Source of the DNA: Sedimentisphaerales bacterium
GTDB lineage: Bacteria; Planctomycetota; Phycisphaerae; Sedimentisphaerales; SM23-30
DNA length: 64,000 bases
NCBI GenBank assembly: GCA_016934515.1
Contig: JAFGSR010000168.1
Coordinates: 1-64,000 of the forward strand
Reading direction: 5' to 3'
Made by a program: the position numbers and the translations under genes. Within the stretch, counting starts at the first letter, position 1; every line of letters starts with the position of its first letter. Of the stretch, positions 38,650 through 48,853 are shown one piece after another. The notes under the pieces are model-generated. The model saw only the letters and a list, made by a program, of their open reading frames with translations, did no database searches and was not told where the DNA came from.

Positions 38650-40678
38650 GTTTAGTCTGAATCGTACTAGGGTGGGGCAGGATATTGCCCCATTGCCACC
38701 GGTAAAAAATCCGGCCCGGCGTGCCAGGGCTAACCACGATTTTCGTTTTTTCTGTGAAACGTATTTTCCAAACCAGTACACGCTGGCATGGAGCGACGAT
38801 CACTTAAAGGTTATCAGCAAAATTGAATCGGTGGTTATCGACGGGGAGCGGTATGCGATAGCGATGCCTCGTGGTTCGGGGAAAACGACCTTGTGCGCAA
38901 CGGCAGTGTTGTGGGCGGTTCTGAGTGGTCGGCATTTGTTTGTTTTTCTGATTGCTCAGACCAACGATCACGCCGTGACCATGATGGCGAATATCCAAAC
39001 GCAGTTGATTACTAACAAGCTACTGCTGGAAGACTACCCGGACGCTGTGTATCCGTTTCATGCTTTGCGGGGCGAATCCAGACGATGTGCCGGGCAGAGC
39101 TATTACGGTGAACGTACTTTTATTTCGTGGGGTTCGGATGTGATTGTGTTTGCCGACATACCGGATTCGCCGTGTAGCGGTGCGGTGATCTGTGTGTCTG
39201 GAATTACGGGGGCTATCCGGGGCAAACACCACACCACACCGGGCGGAGCGATTATTCGTCCGACGCTCGCCGTGGTTGACGATCCGCAAACCGATCAGTC
39301 AGCCAGATCACCTATGCAGATCGACCATCGTATGTCGATTGTTAAGGGGGCGATTCGAGGTTTGGCAGGGCCGGGTAAGCAGACGGCAATCATAATTCCG
39401 TGCACGGTGATCCAGCCCAACGACATGGCAGACCAGTTGCTTAACCGCAAGGACAATCCTGTTTTTCAGGGTGAGCGTACTAAGATGCTGTATGAATTCC
39501 CGGCGAACATGGAGCTGTGGGATAAGTACGCCGAGGTCAGAGCGGAGTCGTATCAGCAGGAGCGGGGCGGGCGGGATGCTACGGAATTTTATGCAGCGAA
39601 CCGTGAGGCGATGGATGTTGGTGCGAGAGTCGCTTGGCCTGCACGTTATGTTAAGGGCGAGCTGTCGGCTGTGCAAAACGCCATGAACATTTTTTATGAT
39701 GATGAGCCGGCGTTTTGGGCAGAGTATCAAAATGAGCCGATGGTCGATGACGATGACACGGCAGACAAGCTGACCGCCGATCAGGTGTCGAGCCAACTTA
39801 ATAATCGGCAACGGGGTGAAGTGCCGTTTCGAGCACATTACCTTACGGCTTTTATCGACGTTCACGACAAGTTGCTTTATTATGTCGTTTGTGCCTGGAT
39901 GGATGACTTCACCGGATGGGTAATTGATTATGGTACGTATCCAGATCAAGGCAGACGGCATTTTTTCACGGTGCGTAATCCACCGGTTCCAATGGCGGAG
40001 CTGCACAAGGGCTTGAGTCGTGAAGGTGTCATTCAGGCGGGGTTGGACGTTTTGGCGGGCAAGCTGTTGAGTAAAGACTTTGTAAAGGCGGGCGAGGGTG
40101 GCAAGGTCCGTCTGGACAGGTTGCTAGTTGATGCCGGATACAAGCCGGTGATTATCGAAAACATTAAGCGGAAAATGGGCGGGGTGATGATGGCGAGCAA
40201 GGGTGTGGGTATTCGTGCCGGTCAAAAACCGATGAGCAGTTATCGACGCAAGCCGGGTGAGCGGTATGGGGATCACTGGATGATGCCGAGCATTCGTCGC
40301 ACGATGGGTGAGTATCCGTATGTTGCTATTGATACGAATTATTGGAAAACTTTTTCGCATGAGCGGTTAATGATGTCCGAGGCGGAGCAGGGCAATATGA
40401 CTTTGTTTGGCAAAAATAAAGATCAGCATCGGATGTTTGCGGACCATATTGCTGCCTCTGAAACATGGACAAAAACCGAAGGTCATGGCCGGGTGGTTCA
40501 CCAGTGGGAAACTTTGCCGGGTTCTCCTGATAATCACTGGTTTGACTGTCTGGTGGGCAACTGTGCAGCGGCGAGTATGTGTGGCTGTCAGATTGTCGAG
40601 CAGCAGGGGCAGAGAAGACGTAAAAAGACGGTTAAGTTATCAGAATTGCAGAAGCAGGGAGGCCGAGCACATGGGTAA
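38567..40678 (+). CDS. terL: terminase large subunit
   Basis: 'YAIAMPRGSGKTTLCATAVLWAVLSGRHLFVFLIAQTNDHA' Walker A, 'TLAVVDDPQTDQSARSP' Walker B-like, C-terminal nuclease 'HYLTAFIDVHDKLLYYVVCAW'. Confidence 0.9.
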   Translation: MRSMYVLPSKQSSTTKERYQRRLETANEFSLNRTRVGQDIAPLPPVKNPARRARANHDFRFFCETYFPNQYTLAWSDDHLKVISKIESVVIDGERYAIAMPRGSGKTTLCATAVLWAVLSGRHLFVFLIAQTNDHAVTMMANIQTQLITNKLLLEDYPDAVYPFHALRGESRRCAGQSYYGERTFISWGSDVIVFADIPDSPCSGAVICVSGITGAIRGKHHTTPGGAIIRPTLAVVDDPQTDQSARSPMQIDHRMSIVKGAIRGLAGPGKQTAIIIPCTVIQPNDMADQLLNRKDNPVFQGERTKMLYEFPANMELWDKYAEVRAESYQQERGGRDATEFYAANREAMDVGARVAWPARYVKGELSAVQNAMNIFYDDEPAFWAEYQNEPMVDDDDTADKLTADQVSSQLNNRQRGEVPFRAHYLTAFIDVHDKLLYYVVCAWMDDFTGWVIDYGTYPDQGRRHFFTVRNPPVPMAELHKGLSREGVIQAGLDVLAGKLLSKDFVKAGEGGKVRLDRLLVDAGYKPVIIENIKRKMGGVMMASKGVGIRAGQKPMSSYRRKPGERYGDHWMMPSIRRTMGEYPYVAIDTNYWKTFSHERLMMSEAEQGNMTLFGKNKDQHRMFADHIAASETWTKTEGHGRVVHQWETLPGSPDNHWFDCLVGNCAAASMCGCQIVEQQGQRRRKKTVKLSELQKQGGRAHG

Positions 40679-40862
40679 CAAAAAGATCAGGTTGAGTGAG
40701 AAGCAATGTCAGGACACCGAGAAGGGGTTGGTGTGTCGAGGGTGCGGGTGCAGACAGTTCACGGTGGTTTATACCCGCGAGAGTTGGGGCAACACGGTTA
40801 TTCGGCGGCGGGAGTGTCGGAACTGTGGTAAGCGGATTCTGACGAAAGAAAAAACCGTCTAA
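40671..40862 (+). CDS. small zinc-ribbon protein
   Basis: MGNKKIRLSEKQCQDTEKGLVCRGCGCRQF....RRRECRNCGKRI. Confidence 0.6.
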   Translation: MGNKKIRLSEKQCQDTEKGLVCRGCGCRQFTVVYTRESWGNTVIRRRECRNCGKRILTKEKTV

Positions 40863-41019
40863 CGGCTGCTTAAAGGGGGTGTTTTTGAAAAAAGTTACGT
40901 ATATGTAACGTTTTTGCCATTTATTTTATTTTTTTCTTGCCATGCAGAATATTTTTTTTTGTTTCGTGTATTGTTTAACTGTTCAGATTTTTCTGACCAG
41001 TTTTTTTTTTTAGGAGTTC

Positions 41020-41223
41020 GTGATGCCGCAAAGTGATGTTGAAACTGCCTTGGAAACTAACGCACAGGGACCGGCGAGGGTTTCCGGCGATCAGGGGAGT
41101 GTTTCTCAGCATAGTTTGTCTGAGCAGATTGCGGCGGATAAACATCTTGCCAGTAAAGCAGCGGCCCGTGCCGGGCGGATCGGGCTTCGTCTTCATCGCA
41201 TGAAACCACCGGGGACCGTGTAA
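41020..41223 (+). CDS. small phage head-module protein
   Basis: ORF between terL and portal. Confidence 0.45.
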   Translation: MMPQSDVETALETNAQGPARVSGDQGSVSQHSLSEQIAADKHLASKAAARAGRIGLRLHRMKPPGTV

Positions 41224-41226
41224 TTT

Positions 41227-42723
41227 ATGTCAAACGCTTTAGTACATACTGAGATTGCTGCTCCGCTTGACAGTACGCTGTCAAGTAAGGCGGTTTCTCG
41301 TCGTGCTCCCCGCCGTCGAATTATTCGGGCGGGGTATGATGCTGCTCAAACGACTGACGATAACTCCCGTCACTGGGCTAACGCTGATTTACTGAGTGCG
41401 GATGCGGCTTTAGTGCCAGCGGTGCGGAGTATTCTCAGGAGCCGGGCAAGGTATGAGGTTGCCAATAACAGTTATGCCAGGGGGATTATTAATACGCTGT
41501 CTAATGACACAATCGGGACCGGGCCGAGATTGCAATTGCTTACACCTGCATCAAAGGCCGCTAATAATACCAACAAAAATATCGAAGCGGTCTTTGCGGC
41601 GTGGGCCAAAGAGATACGCTTGGCACAGAAGTTGCGAACTATGCGGGTGTCGAAGGCTGTGGACGGTGAAGCCTTTGGCATGTTGGTCAGTAATAAAAAT
41701 CTAAAGTCGCCGGTCAAGTTGGATTTAGTTTTAGTTGAGGCTGACCGGGTAACAACGCCATGGAAAAAAGGGCTGGTGCAAACACAAAAGCCGGTGGTCG
41801 ATGGTATTGAATATGATCGGTACGGCAACCCGAAAACGTATTATGTTTTGGATGTCCATCCCGGTAACGCCGGTGTGGGATTTCATAGCAGTGGCGGGGT
41901 GTTCAATAAATACACAGAAGTTCCGGCGAGTAGCATGATTCACTGGTTCAGAGTGGATCGACCGGGGCAACATCGTGGCGTGCCTGAGATTACTTCGGCC
42001 TTACCGTTGTTTGCTCAATTACGGCGTTACACTTTGGCGGTTATAGCGGCGGCGGAGTCGGCGGCTGATTTTGCGATGGTGATTTACACTGACACTCCGG
42101 CAAACGCTGAGGCGGCTGATGTGGATTCGATGGACACGGTTGAGCTGGAGCGGCGGATGGCAACGACCTTGCCGGAAGGCTGGAAGTTGGGGCAGACGAA
42201 AGCGGAGCAACCGGCAACGACTTATCCAGAATTCAAAAAGGAGTTGTTGAATGAGATAGCCCGCTGTTTAGGGATGCCTTACAATATCGCTGCTTGCAAT
42301 TCGGCGGGGTACAACTATTCGTCTGGGCGGCTGGATCACCAGACGTATTTCAAGGCAACCGGTGTCGAGCGGAATGACTGTGAGCTGGTGGTGGTGGATC
42401 GAGTGCTTGATGCATGGCTTGATGAGGCAGTGTTGGTTTCTGATTTATTGCCGCTGTCGTGGCGAACTAATCGGGCGATTTTGCACACGTGGTTTTGGGA
42501 TGGGTATGAGCATATTGATCCTGCTAAGGAAGCAGTGGCACAAAAGACTCGTTTACTGAATAACACCACTACGCTTTCGAGAGAGTTTGCTGTGCAGGGT
42601 TTGGATTGGGAAGTTGAGTTGGAGCAGAGAGCCAGAGAAGTGAAGATGTTGAAAACTTTGGGCATTACGCCGGAGCCGACAAAGCCTGAGCCAGAGAAAA
42701 AAACAGCGGGAGTCACAAAATGA
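41227..42723 (+). CDS. phage portal protein (lambda family)
   Basis: 'RARYEVANNSYARGIINTLSNDTIGTGPRLQL', 'MIHWFRVDRPGQHRGVPEITSALPLFAQLRRYT', 'CNSAGYNYSSGRLDHQTYFK'. Confidence 0.92.
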   Translation: MSNALVHTEIAAPLDSTLSSKAVSRRAPRRRIIRAGYDAAQTTDDNSRHWANADLLSADAALVPAVRSILRSRARYEVANNSYARGIINTLSNDTIGTGPRLQLLTPASKAANNTNKNIEAVFAAWAKEIRLAQKLRTMRVSKAVDGEAFGMLVSNKNLKSPVKLDLVLVEADRVTTPWKKGLVQTQKPVVDGIEYDRYGNPKTYYVLDVHPGNAGVGFHSSGGVFNKYTEVPASSMIHWFRVDRPGQHRGVPEITSALPLFAQLRRYTLAVIAAAESAADFAMVIYTDTPANAEAADVDSMDTVELERRMATTLPEGWKLGQTKAEQPATTYPEFKKELLNEIARCLGMPYNIAACNSAGYNYSSGRLDHQTYFKATGVERNDCELVVVDRVLDAWLDEAVLVSDLLPLSWRTNRAILHTWFWDGYEHIDPAKEAVAQKTRLLNNTTTLSREFAVQGLDWEVELEQRAREVKMLKTLGITPEPTKPEPEKKTAGVTK

Positions 42724-44780
42724 GTGAGCTTAATTATATAGCGGCGAAGGATAACAACGATGCTGAGTTGCAGTTGAATTCTGTGGTTAATCTGGAGGCT
42801 GCTGCTCAGGACGATGAAGGTCAGCCGAAAAATCGACGTTTCGAGATGGATGCTTATGCCGGTGGAGCAATGAATGTCGGTTGGGGTGATCCGGTTGTTG
42901 TTGATATGGATGGTCTGAAGTTCTCTGCACCGATGCCCGCTCTTTTAGATCACAACAAAGAAGTTACGTCGATTATGGGGGTAATTGATGACATCAAGAT
43001 TGTCAATGGTGTGTTGAAAGCAGCAGGCAATGTTATCGCCAAGAGCCAGAAAGCGAAGCTGGCGGTTGAGTATGCCGATGCCGGGGTGGAGTTGCAGGCT
43101 TCAATAGGAGCGAATGTGATTCGGCGGGAGTTTGTGGAGCCGGGTGAGAGAGTAAGTGTAAACGGTCAGGATTTTACCGGGCCGATAATTGTAGCTCGTG
43201 AAGCTGAATTGAAAGAAGTTAGTATTGTGGTTCTGGGTGCAGATGAAAATACGTCTGTTGTCATGGCCAATAAACAGGAGACAAATCCCATGGAATTTGA
43301 AAAATGGTTGCAAGCAAAAGGTTACGAAATTGGCAATCTTTCTGAAGAAAAAAAGACGGAGCTGCGTGCTGAGTATGATGCCGAGCAGGGTAAGGGCAAG
43401 AAGACTGAGCCTGCCAAGAAAACCGAAACGGTTGAGGCTACTGCAACCAAGTCGGATGTTGAGGCAACGGATAAGTCGGTGCTTGAGCTGCGTGCCAGAC
43501 ATGCGGCGGAGCTGAGCAGAATTACTGCCATTGCCAAGGTGTGCGGTGGTAAGCATCCGGACATCGAGGCCAAAGCAGTTGCTGAGGGCTGGAGCGAGAT
43601 CAAGGCGGAGCTGGAGGTTTTGCGTGCCAGCCGTCCTGAAGCTCCGAACATTAATACCCGTGGTCCGAAGCTGGACACGAATGTTCTGGAGGCTGCTGCC
43701 TGCATGTCTTCGACTCATATTGGTGAGGCTGCTATGGTGAAAGCCTACGGTGAGGAAGCCATGGAGTCCGCTGATAAAATTCGTGGTATCGGTGTGCAGG
43801 AGTTCCTGCGGTTGTGTGCGCGTATGGAAGGCCGGGAGCTGCCGTCTTGTGTTGGCACGGGTTCCGAGTTTATTCAGGCGGCTTTTTCGACGGTGAGCCT
43901 GCCGGGTTTGATGAGCAATGTTGCTAACAAGTCGCTGCTGGCTGGTTACAACTATGTTGAAAATGCCTGGCGGAAAATCTGCAAGATTGCTTCGCTCAGC
44001 GACTTCAAAACGCATACTCGTTATCGCATGACTGCTGATTTCAAGTTCCTGCCGGTTGGTCCAGATGGTGAGCTGAAGCACGGGCGTCTGGGTGAGCAGT
44101 CCTTCACCAATAAGGCTGACACCAAGGGGATTCTATTCAGCCTGACTCGTCAGATGATTATCAATGATGATCTGTCGGCGTTTACGGCTATCCCGTTCAA
44201 TATCGGGATGGGTGCGGCTGAAGCGATTAACGATGCTGTCTGGACTTTGTTGCTGGCAAATACCGGGACGTTCTTTGGTTCCGATAACAGCAACTATGCT
44301 AACGGTGCGGCAACTGCTCTGGGTATTGATGCGTTGACGGCGGCTGAACTGCTGTTCTTGAATCAGACCAAACCCAACGGTCGGCCTTTGGGTGCTACTC
44401 CGAAAATCCTGCTGGTTCCCAACGCCCTGAAGGTAACGGGTGAATTGCTGATGGCTTCTCTAAAAACCAACGCCACCACTACGGAGGACACTCCGATTCC
44501 GCAAAACAATCCCCATGCCGGTAAGTTCGAGGTGGTCAATTCCTCTTACTTGGCTAACGCTTCGTACACTGGCTACAGTGCTTTGGCTTGGTATTTGTTT
44601 GCCGATCCGAACGTGCTGCCAGCTCTGGAAGTCGGTTTTCTGAACGGCGTTGACCGTCCGACAGTTGAGCGGGCTGATGCCGATTTTAATACTCTCGGTA
44701 TGCAGTTCCGGGGCTTCATTGATTTCGGCGTTGCGTTCCAAGACCCCCGTGGTGCAGTGAAAATGAAGGGTGAGGCATAA
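42720..44780 (+). CDS. fused prohead protease-major capsid protein
   Basis: N-term protease-like 'FSAPMPALLDHNKEVTSIMGVI...ELKEVSIVVLGADENTSV'; coiled-coil linker; C-term HK97-like capsid 'LARQMIINDDLSAFTAIP...' region. Confidence 0.8.
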   Translation: MSELNYIAAKDNNDAELQLNSVVNLEAAAQDDEGQPKNRRFEMDAYAGGAMNVGWGDPVVVDMDGLKFSAPMPALLDHNKEVTSIMGVIDDIKIVNGVLKAAGNVIAKSQKAKLAVEYADAGVELQASIGANVIRREFVEPGERVSVNGQDFTGPIIVAREAELKEVSIVVLGADENTSVVMANKQETNPMEFEKWLQAKGYEIGNLSEEKKTELRAEYDAEQGKGKKTEPAKKTETVEATATKSDVEATDKSVLELRARHAAELSRITAIAKVCGGKHPDIEAKAVAEGWSEIKAELEVLRASRPEAPNINTRGPKLDTNVLEAAACMSSTHIGEAAMVKAYGEEAMESADKIRGIGVQEFLRLCARMEGRELPSCVGTGSEFIQAAFSTVSLPGLMSNVANKSLLAGYNYVENAWRKICKIASLSDFKTHTRYRMTADFKFLPVGPDGELKHGRLGEQSFTNKADTKGILFSLTRQMIINDDLSAFTAIPFNIGMGAAEAINDAVWTLLLANTGTFFGSDNSNYANGAATALGIDALTAAELLFLNQTKPNGRPLGATPKILLVPNALKVTGELLMASLKTNATTTEDTPIPQNNPHAGKFEVVNSSYLANASYTGYSALAWYLFADPNVLPALEVGFLNGVDRPTVERADADFNTLGMQFRGFIDFGVAFQDPRGAVKMKGEA

Positions 44781-44870
44781 GCCTCGCCTTTTGGTTGAGT
44801 TGATTCTGTTGAGTTGCGGTAAGTGAATAAAGTGGACGAAATTTAATATTGAAACTTTAGGAGTAAAATA

Positions 44871-45596
44871 ATGTCTGATGCAATTTATATTCAAGACGGG
44901 TTGGCGATTGATTACACGCCCGGCTCTGCTGTCACCGGGGGCGATGTGATCGTTCAGGGTGATTTGATCGGTGTAGCCAAGCTGGACATTGCTGCCAATG
45001 AGCTGGGTGCTTTGCACATTGCCGGGGTGTTTGACTTTACCAAAAACGCGGGTGCTGCTTTGACTGTCGGGCAGAAGGTTTACTGGGATGACACCAATAA
45101 TTATCTCGCTACCGACAACGAGCAGGGTACGCATAAATATCTCGGCGTTGTGGTTGAGGCGGCGGCTTCGGCGGCGGTGCTTGGTCGTGTTCGCATGGGC
45201 CATGCGATTAACGATGTCAACGAGCAGATTGTTATTATCCCGGTCGAAGATTTGGCGGCTAATGCTGACATAGCCACCCGTGAGATATTTGTGCATCCCA
45301 GAGCGGTCACGATAGTGTCGATAGGCATCCTGACTGACGGTGCTCCGGCTGGTGTGGATGATAGTAACACGTCGGTAATCGCTTTTGCTGACGATGCGGC
45401 TAATGCGATTCTGTCCAAAACCTATAACACTGCTACGCAGCCGCCCACTTCTGATTATGAAGACTTAGGCACGGTGGATGCAACGCATTCGGTTTTGGCC
45501 GCTGGTGAGCATGTCACGATGTCGATCACCAACGGCACGACTGCCGACCTGCCTGCGTTCTCGGTTATTATCCGTTTCATTCCCGCAAACGTGTAA
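44871..45596 (+). CDS. DUF2190-family capsid/head protein
   Basis: 'IDYTPGSAVTGGDVIVQGDLIGVAKLDIAANELGALHIAGVFDFTKNAGAALTVGQKVYWDDTNNYLA'. Confidence 0.8.
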   Translation: MSDAIYIQDGLAIDYTPGSAVTGGDVIVQGDLIGVAKLDIAANELGALHIAGVFDFTKNAGAALTVGQKVYWDDTNNYLATDNEQGTHKYLGVVVEAAASAAVLGRVRMGHAINDVNEQIVIIPVEDLAANADIATREIFVHPRAVTIVSIGILTDGAPAGVDDSNTSVIAFADDAANAILSKTYNTATQPPTSDYEDLGTVDATHSVLAAGEHVTMSITNGTTADLPAFSVIIRFIPANV

Positions 45597-45608
45597 GGTC
45601 TGGGCAGC

Positions 45609-45983
45609 ATGACTGATTTACTGAAAACAGGTTCCGACTGGTTGGGAAGCATGATGAAAACTCATGCTTCTCAGTCAGTAGTTTATTGGCGGGATGTGAA
45701 TTCAGTAACCGTCGATGCAACGTTGGGCCGCACGTTTTATGACGATGTGGACGGTAATGGTTTTGCGGTTAAATCACACACTACGGATTTTATTATAGAT
45801 ACCGACGATCTGCTATTAAACAGCGTTAAGATTGAGCCTGAAGTTGGTGACTTGATAAAAGTAACTAGAGCTGACCGGGTGGATGTTTTTGAGGTGAGCA
45901 GGCTTTCGGATAGTTGTTGGAATTACAGCGACGCTTATGCTCAGTTTTTTCGCATTCACACCCGTTTGATTGACACTGAATAG
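45609..45983 (+). CDS. head-tail connector-like protein
   Basis: Synteny in head-tail module. Confidence 0.5.
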   Translation: MTDLLKTGSDWLGSMMKTHASQSVVYWRDVNSVTVDATLGRTFYDDVDGNGFAVKSHTTDFIIDTDDLLLNSVKIEPEVGDLIKVTRADRVDVFEVSRLSDSCWNYSDAYAQFFRIHTRLIDTE

Positions 45984-45988
45984 GATGA

Positions 45989-46231
45989 TTGCTTATGTGT
46001 GAGCTTTACGAAAAACATTGTAAGCAGGCTTTTGCAAATATAAGTGAACAGTTGGGCCGGATAGATGAGTCGCTTCGCGGCAACGGCAAGCCGGGATTAA
46101 ACGCCAGAGTGGACAGTCTGGAGAAGTCCCGTAACGCTGAAGACAAAAGCCGGTCAAAGTTCTTGTGGATGATTACGGGGTCGATTGTGACTATGGCTTC
46201 TGGTTATCTCTGGCAGAAATTTATTGGTTAA
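45989..46231 (+). CDS. small membrane protein (holin-like?)
   Basis: C-terminal TM segment FLWMITGSIVTMASGYLWQKF. Confidence 0.45.
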   Translation: MLMCELYEKHCKQAFANISEQLGRIDESLRGNGKPGLNARVDSLEKSRNAEDKSRSKFLWMITGSIVTMASGYLWQKFIG

Positions 46232-46234
46232 AAA

Positions 46235-46657
46235 ATGGCAAAGTCAATAGACATAGCGGATGCGATTGTTGTGACGTTGAACGGTCACGTTTTCAGCCCG
46301 ATCTTTACTGCGGTCAGAAAGTTAGTGCCGGTTTGGGATATAAAAGACCTGAAGACCTTACGGGTGACGGTTGTACCGATTGACGTTGAAAAAGAACGCC
46401 AGAGCCGGTCAGCTTTTAAGCGGGAATACAATATCGACATTGGTGTGCAAAAGAAAGTCAGTAACGACGAGTCTGAGGTTCCGCCGCTAATGACACTGGT
46501 TGAAAGTATTGACGATTTTATTTCAGGTGCAGTGTTGGCGGGCGTAACTGATGTTGTTTTTTTCAAGAGCCATGTGCTCCAGCTTTCGGCGGAGCATCTA
46601 ATGGAAGACCGGGTTTTTTCCAGTGTTGTGAGATTGACGTACTTACGTATTTCGTAA
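46235..46657 (+). CDS. tail completion/minor tail protein
   Basis: Synteny; 140 aa. Confidence 0.5.
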   Translation: MAKSIDIADAIVVTLNGHVFSPIFTAVRKLVPVWDIKDLKTLRVTVVPIDVEKERQSRSAFKREYNIDIGVQKKVSNDESEVPPLMTLVESIDDFISGAVLAGVTDVVFFKSHVLQLSAEHLMEDRVFSSVVRLTYLRIS

Positions 46658-46674
46658 AGAGCCGGAGTTGAATT

Positions 46675-46929
46675 ATGAATAATGTTATTGCACGGAAAAT
46701 TGCCGTTACTGCCAGTTATGCCGCACTTTCGTCTAGTAGTGAGGTGGTGACAGTAACGCTGTCAGCCTTAACGTCCAACAGCCATGATGTTTATCTTGAG
46801 GGCGATACCGGGGACGATGTGCCGTTGATAGCAGGCGAATGGCATACCTTGAAAAGTGTTGACCTGAGCAGAGTCAAGATCAAGGGGACGGTTGGCGATT
46901 ATGTGTCGATCATCGGAGGTACATGGTGA
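46675..46929 (+). CDS. phage hypothetical structural protein
   Basis: 84-aa ORF. Confidence 0.5.
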   Translation: MNNVIARKIAVTASYAALSSSSEVVTVTLSALTSNSHDVYLEGDTGDDVPLIAGEWHTLKSVDLSRVKIKGTVGDYVSIIGGTW

Positions 46930-47564
46930 TGCCGTATTCAGTAAGTTCAAGCAGCGGTGGTACACCGGCGGGTGAGAATACTCAGTTGCAGTATAATAAT
47001 TCCGGAGCGTTTGGAGCTTCGGCAAACCTTACGTTTGGGTCTGATATTCTCACGCTGGCGGGTACGCAGAACATCACGGGTCAGTTGAACGCTGATAATC
47101 TGCGGCTGGACGGCAATACGTTGTCAGTTACCAACGAGAATGGCAATCTTGTTCTTGCTCCAAACGGGACAGGGATTGTCAGTTTAACCGGCACGCAGAC
47201 CATCACGGGGCGGTTGAACGTTGATAATCTTCGCCTGGATGGTAATACGTTGTCGAGTTTGTCTGGTGATTTATTGTTGTCAGCAGAGTCGGGCTACATA
47301 AAAAGTGTTGATAAGCAGTTGCAGCTTTCTCGTATTGATAGTTCTCCTGTCAAAATTGAGAATAATGGTGAGAGTGGTGCGTTGATAGATTTTGCCGGGG
47401 AATCAAGCAGCAGTACTGAAACGCCAGTTACTACGTATGGAGTTGGAGCAGTTTCAGGGACAGTTTCAGGTCCAACCTCCGGTTGTTGGTCATGCGAATA
47501 CATGTTACAAGTAGAGATCAATTCTTCAACGTGCTTCATACCGGCATACGTCGAAGGTAATTAA
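46923..47564 (+). CDS. fiber-like protein with tandem repeats
   Basis: Repeated 'GTQ(N/T)ITG(Q/R)LN(A/V)DNLRLDGNTLS' units. Confidence 0.55.
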   Translation: MVMPYSVSSSSGGTPAGENTQLQYNNSGAFGASANLTFGSDILTLAGTQNITGQLNADNLRLDGNTLSVTNENGNLVLAPNGTGIVSLTGTQTITGRLNVDNLRLDGNTLSSLSGDLLLSAESGYIKSVDKQLQLSRIDSSPVKIENNGESGALIDFAGESSSSTETPVTTYGVGAVSGTVSGPTSGCWSCEYMLQVEINSSTCFIPAYVEGN

Positions 47565-47583
47565 GTAAGGAGAGAATGTAATA

Positions 47584-48042
47584 ATGCTGTATCTTAAAAA
47601 TAGCAAAGAAATCGGCGAAGCGTTAGAGGCGACTGGAGTCCTGAAGGATAAGATTCTGGTGGATGTGGGTTGCGGGTCTGGCGGCCTGATGCAAGCAGTG
47701 AAGGACAAGGGTGTTACGGTAAAAGGGATCGAGTTGTATGAGAGTGCGGTGGCGAAGTGTGCCGAGAAAGGTCTTGATGTAACACATGCCGATGCCGGTC
47801 AGGTTGGAGTAAGCCTTCCTGTGGGCGATGTGTATTTGCTCGATGTAAACGACCCGGCATGGATGAGCAACGTTCTGCTCAAGATACCTGCTGGCACAAC
47901 AGTAATTTTTGGGCAGTATCGCGTCGGCAGCGAAGCTGCGAAATTTGTTGAGGCTCAGGTTAAACTTCGGCCCACCAAAACCACCCGCAAGATACTGGTA
48001 ATGTCGGACGGCTTGGAAGTTCTAACAATTATCGAGAGGTAG
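47584..48042 (+). CDS. class I SAM-dependent methyltransferase-like protein
   Basis: 'DKILVDVGCGSGGLMQAVKDKGVTVKGIELYESAVAKCAEKG'. Confidence 0.8.
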   Translation: MLYLKNSKEIGEALEATGVLKDKILVDVGCGSGGLMQAVKDKGVTVKGIELYESAVAKCAEKGLDVTHADAGQVGVSLPVGDVYLLDVNDPAWMSNVLLKIPAGTTVIFGQYRVGSEAAKFVEAQVKLRPTKTTRKILVMSDGLEVLTIIER

Positions 48043-48044
48043 GC

Positions 48045-48338
48045 ATGGACTACAGCGAGCAAAGAAAATATTTGGCCGATCAATTATCGAATGAAAATCC
48101 GGAGGAGCATTTAGTGGCTGCGATTGAGTTGATTGATTGCTTATTGCTGGAGCAAGACAAGAAAACACCTGCTTCCAATATTACAGCTAAAATGATCGGC
48201 GATTCTCTGGATGCTTTATCGACAATGAAGCAAGCGTGTGACAAAGCACAGATGTGTCGGGCTGACCATGGAATAATTGATAATTGTGTGGCTTGTCTGA
48301 GAAAAGCGATTGATGAGTTAAAGAAATGCTCCGGATAG
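48045..48338 (+). CDS. phage hypothetical protein
   Basis: 97-aa ORF. Confidence 0.5.
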   Translation: MDYSEQRKYLADQLSNENPEEHLVAAIELIDCLLLEQDKKTPASNITAKMIGDSLDALSTMKQACDKAQMCRADHGIIDNCVACLRKAIDELKKCSG

Positions 48339-48850
48339 GCTGTACAAATACTTTTTTCGATAAGCCGAAGGTCATTAATGCCGTGGGCCGGGCAACCCGG
48401 AAAGTACTGTCGAAGTTTGGTGCTTATGTTCGACGGACGGCAAAGACGAGCATCCGTAAAAGGAAAAAGGTTTCTGCTCCCGGCCAGCCGCCTGCGAGTC
48501 ATACGGGCCGTCTGAAAAAGTTAATATTTTTCGCTTACGATCCCATAAAAGCATCTGTAGTGATCGGCCCGGCGTTGGGCAACATGATTTCGTTTAACGG
48601 CAGCGGTAAGCCGGTTCGAGGCACGGTCCCGGAAACTCTGGAGTATGGTGGTCGGATAGGGACGTTAGTTGGAAAAAGAGTTGATGCCGTATGGTGCAAA
48701 TGGAGCCGAGTGGATTTAAGAAATAAGCGAAGGTACAAAAAAACAAAAATGATTTTTTCGGATATTAAGGCGAGGCCGTATATGAACCCGGCCTTTGAAA
48801 AAGAAAAACCTAAGTTGCCGCTGATGTGGCAGGATTCGGTAAGGAGTTAA
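48326..48850 (+). CDS. HK97 gp10-like head-tail/neck protein
   Basis: 'RATRKVLSKFGAYVRRTAKTSIRKRKKVSAPGQPPASHTGRLKKLIFFAYD'. Confidence 0.7.
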   Translation: MLRIGCTNTFFDKPKVINAVGRATRKVLSKFGAYVRRTAKTSIRKRKKVSAPGQPPASHTGRLKKLIFFAYDPIKASVVIGPALGNMISFNGSGKPVRGTVPETLEYGGRIGTLVGKRVDAVWCKWSRVDLRNKRRYKKTKMIFSDIKARPYMNPAFEKEKPKLPLMWQDSVRS

Positions 48851-48853
48851 AAA

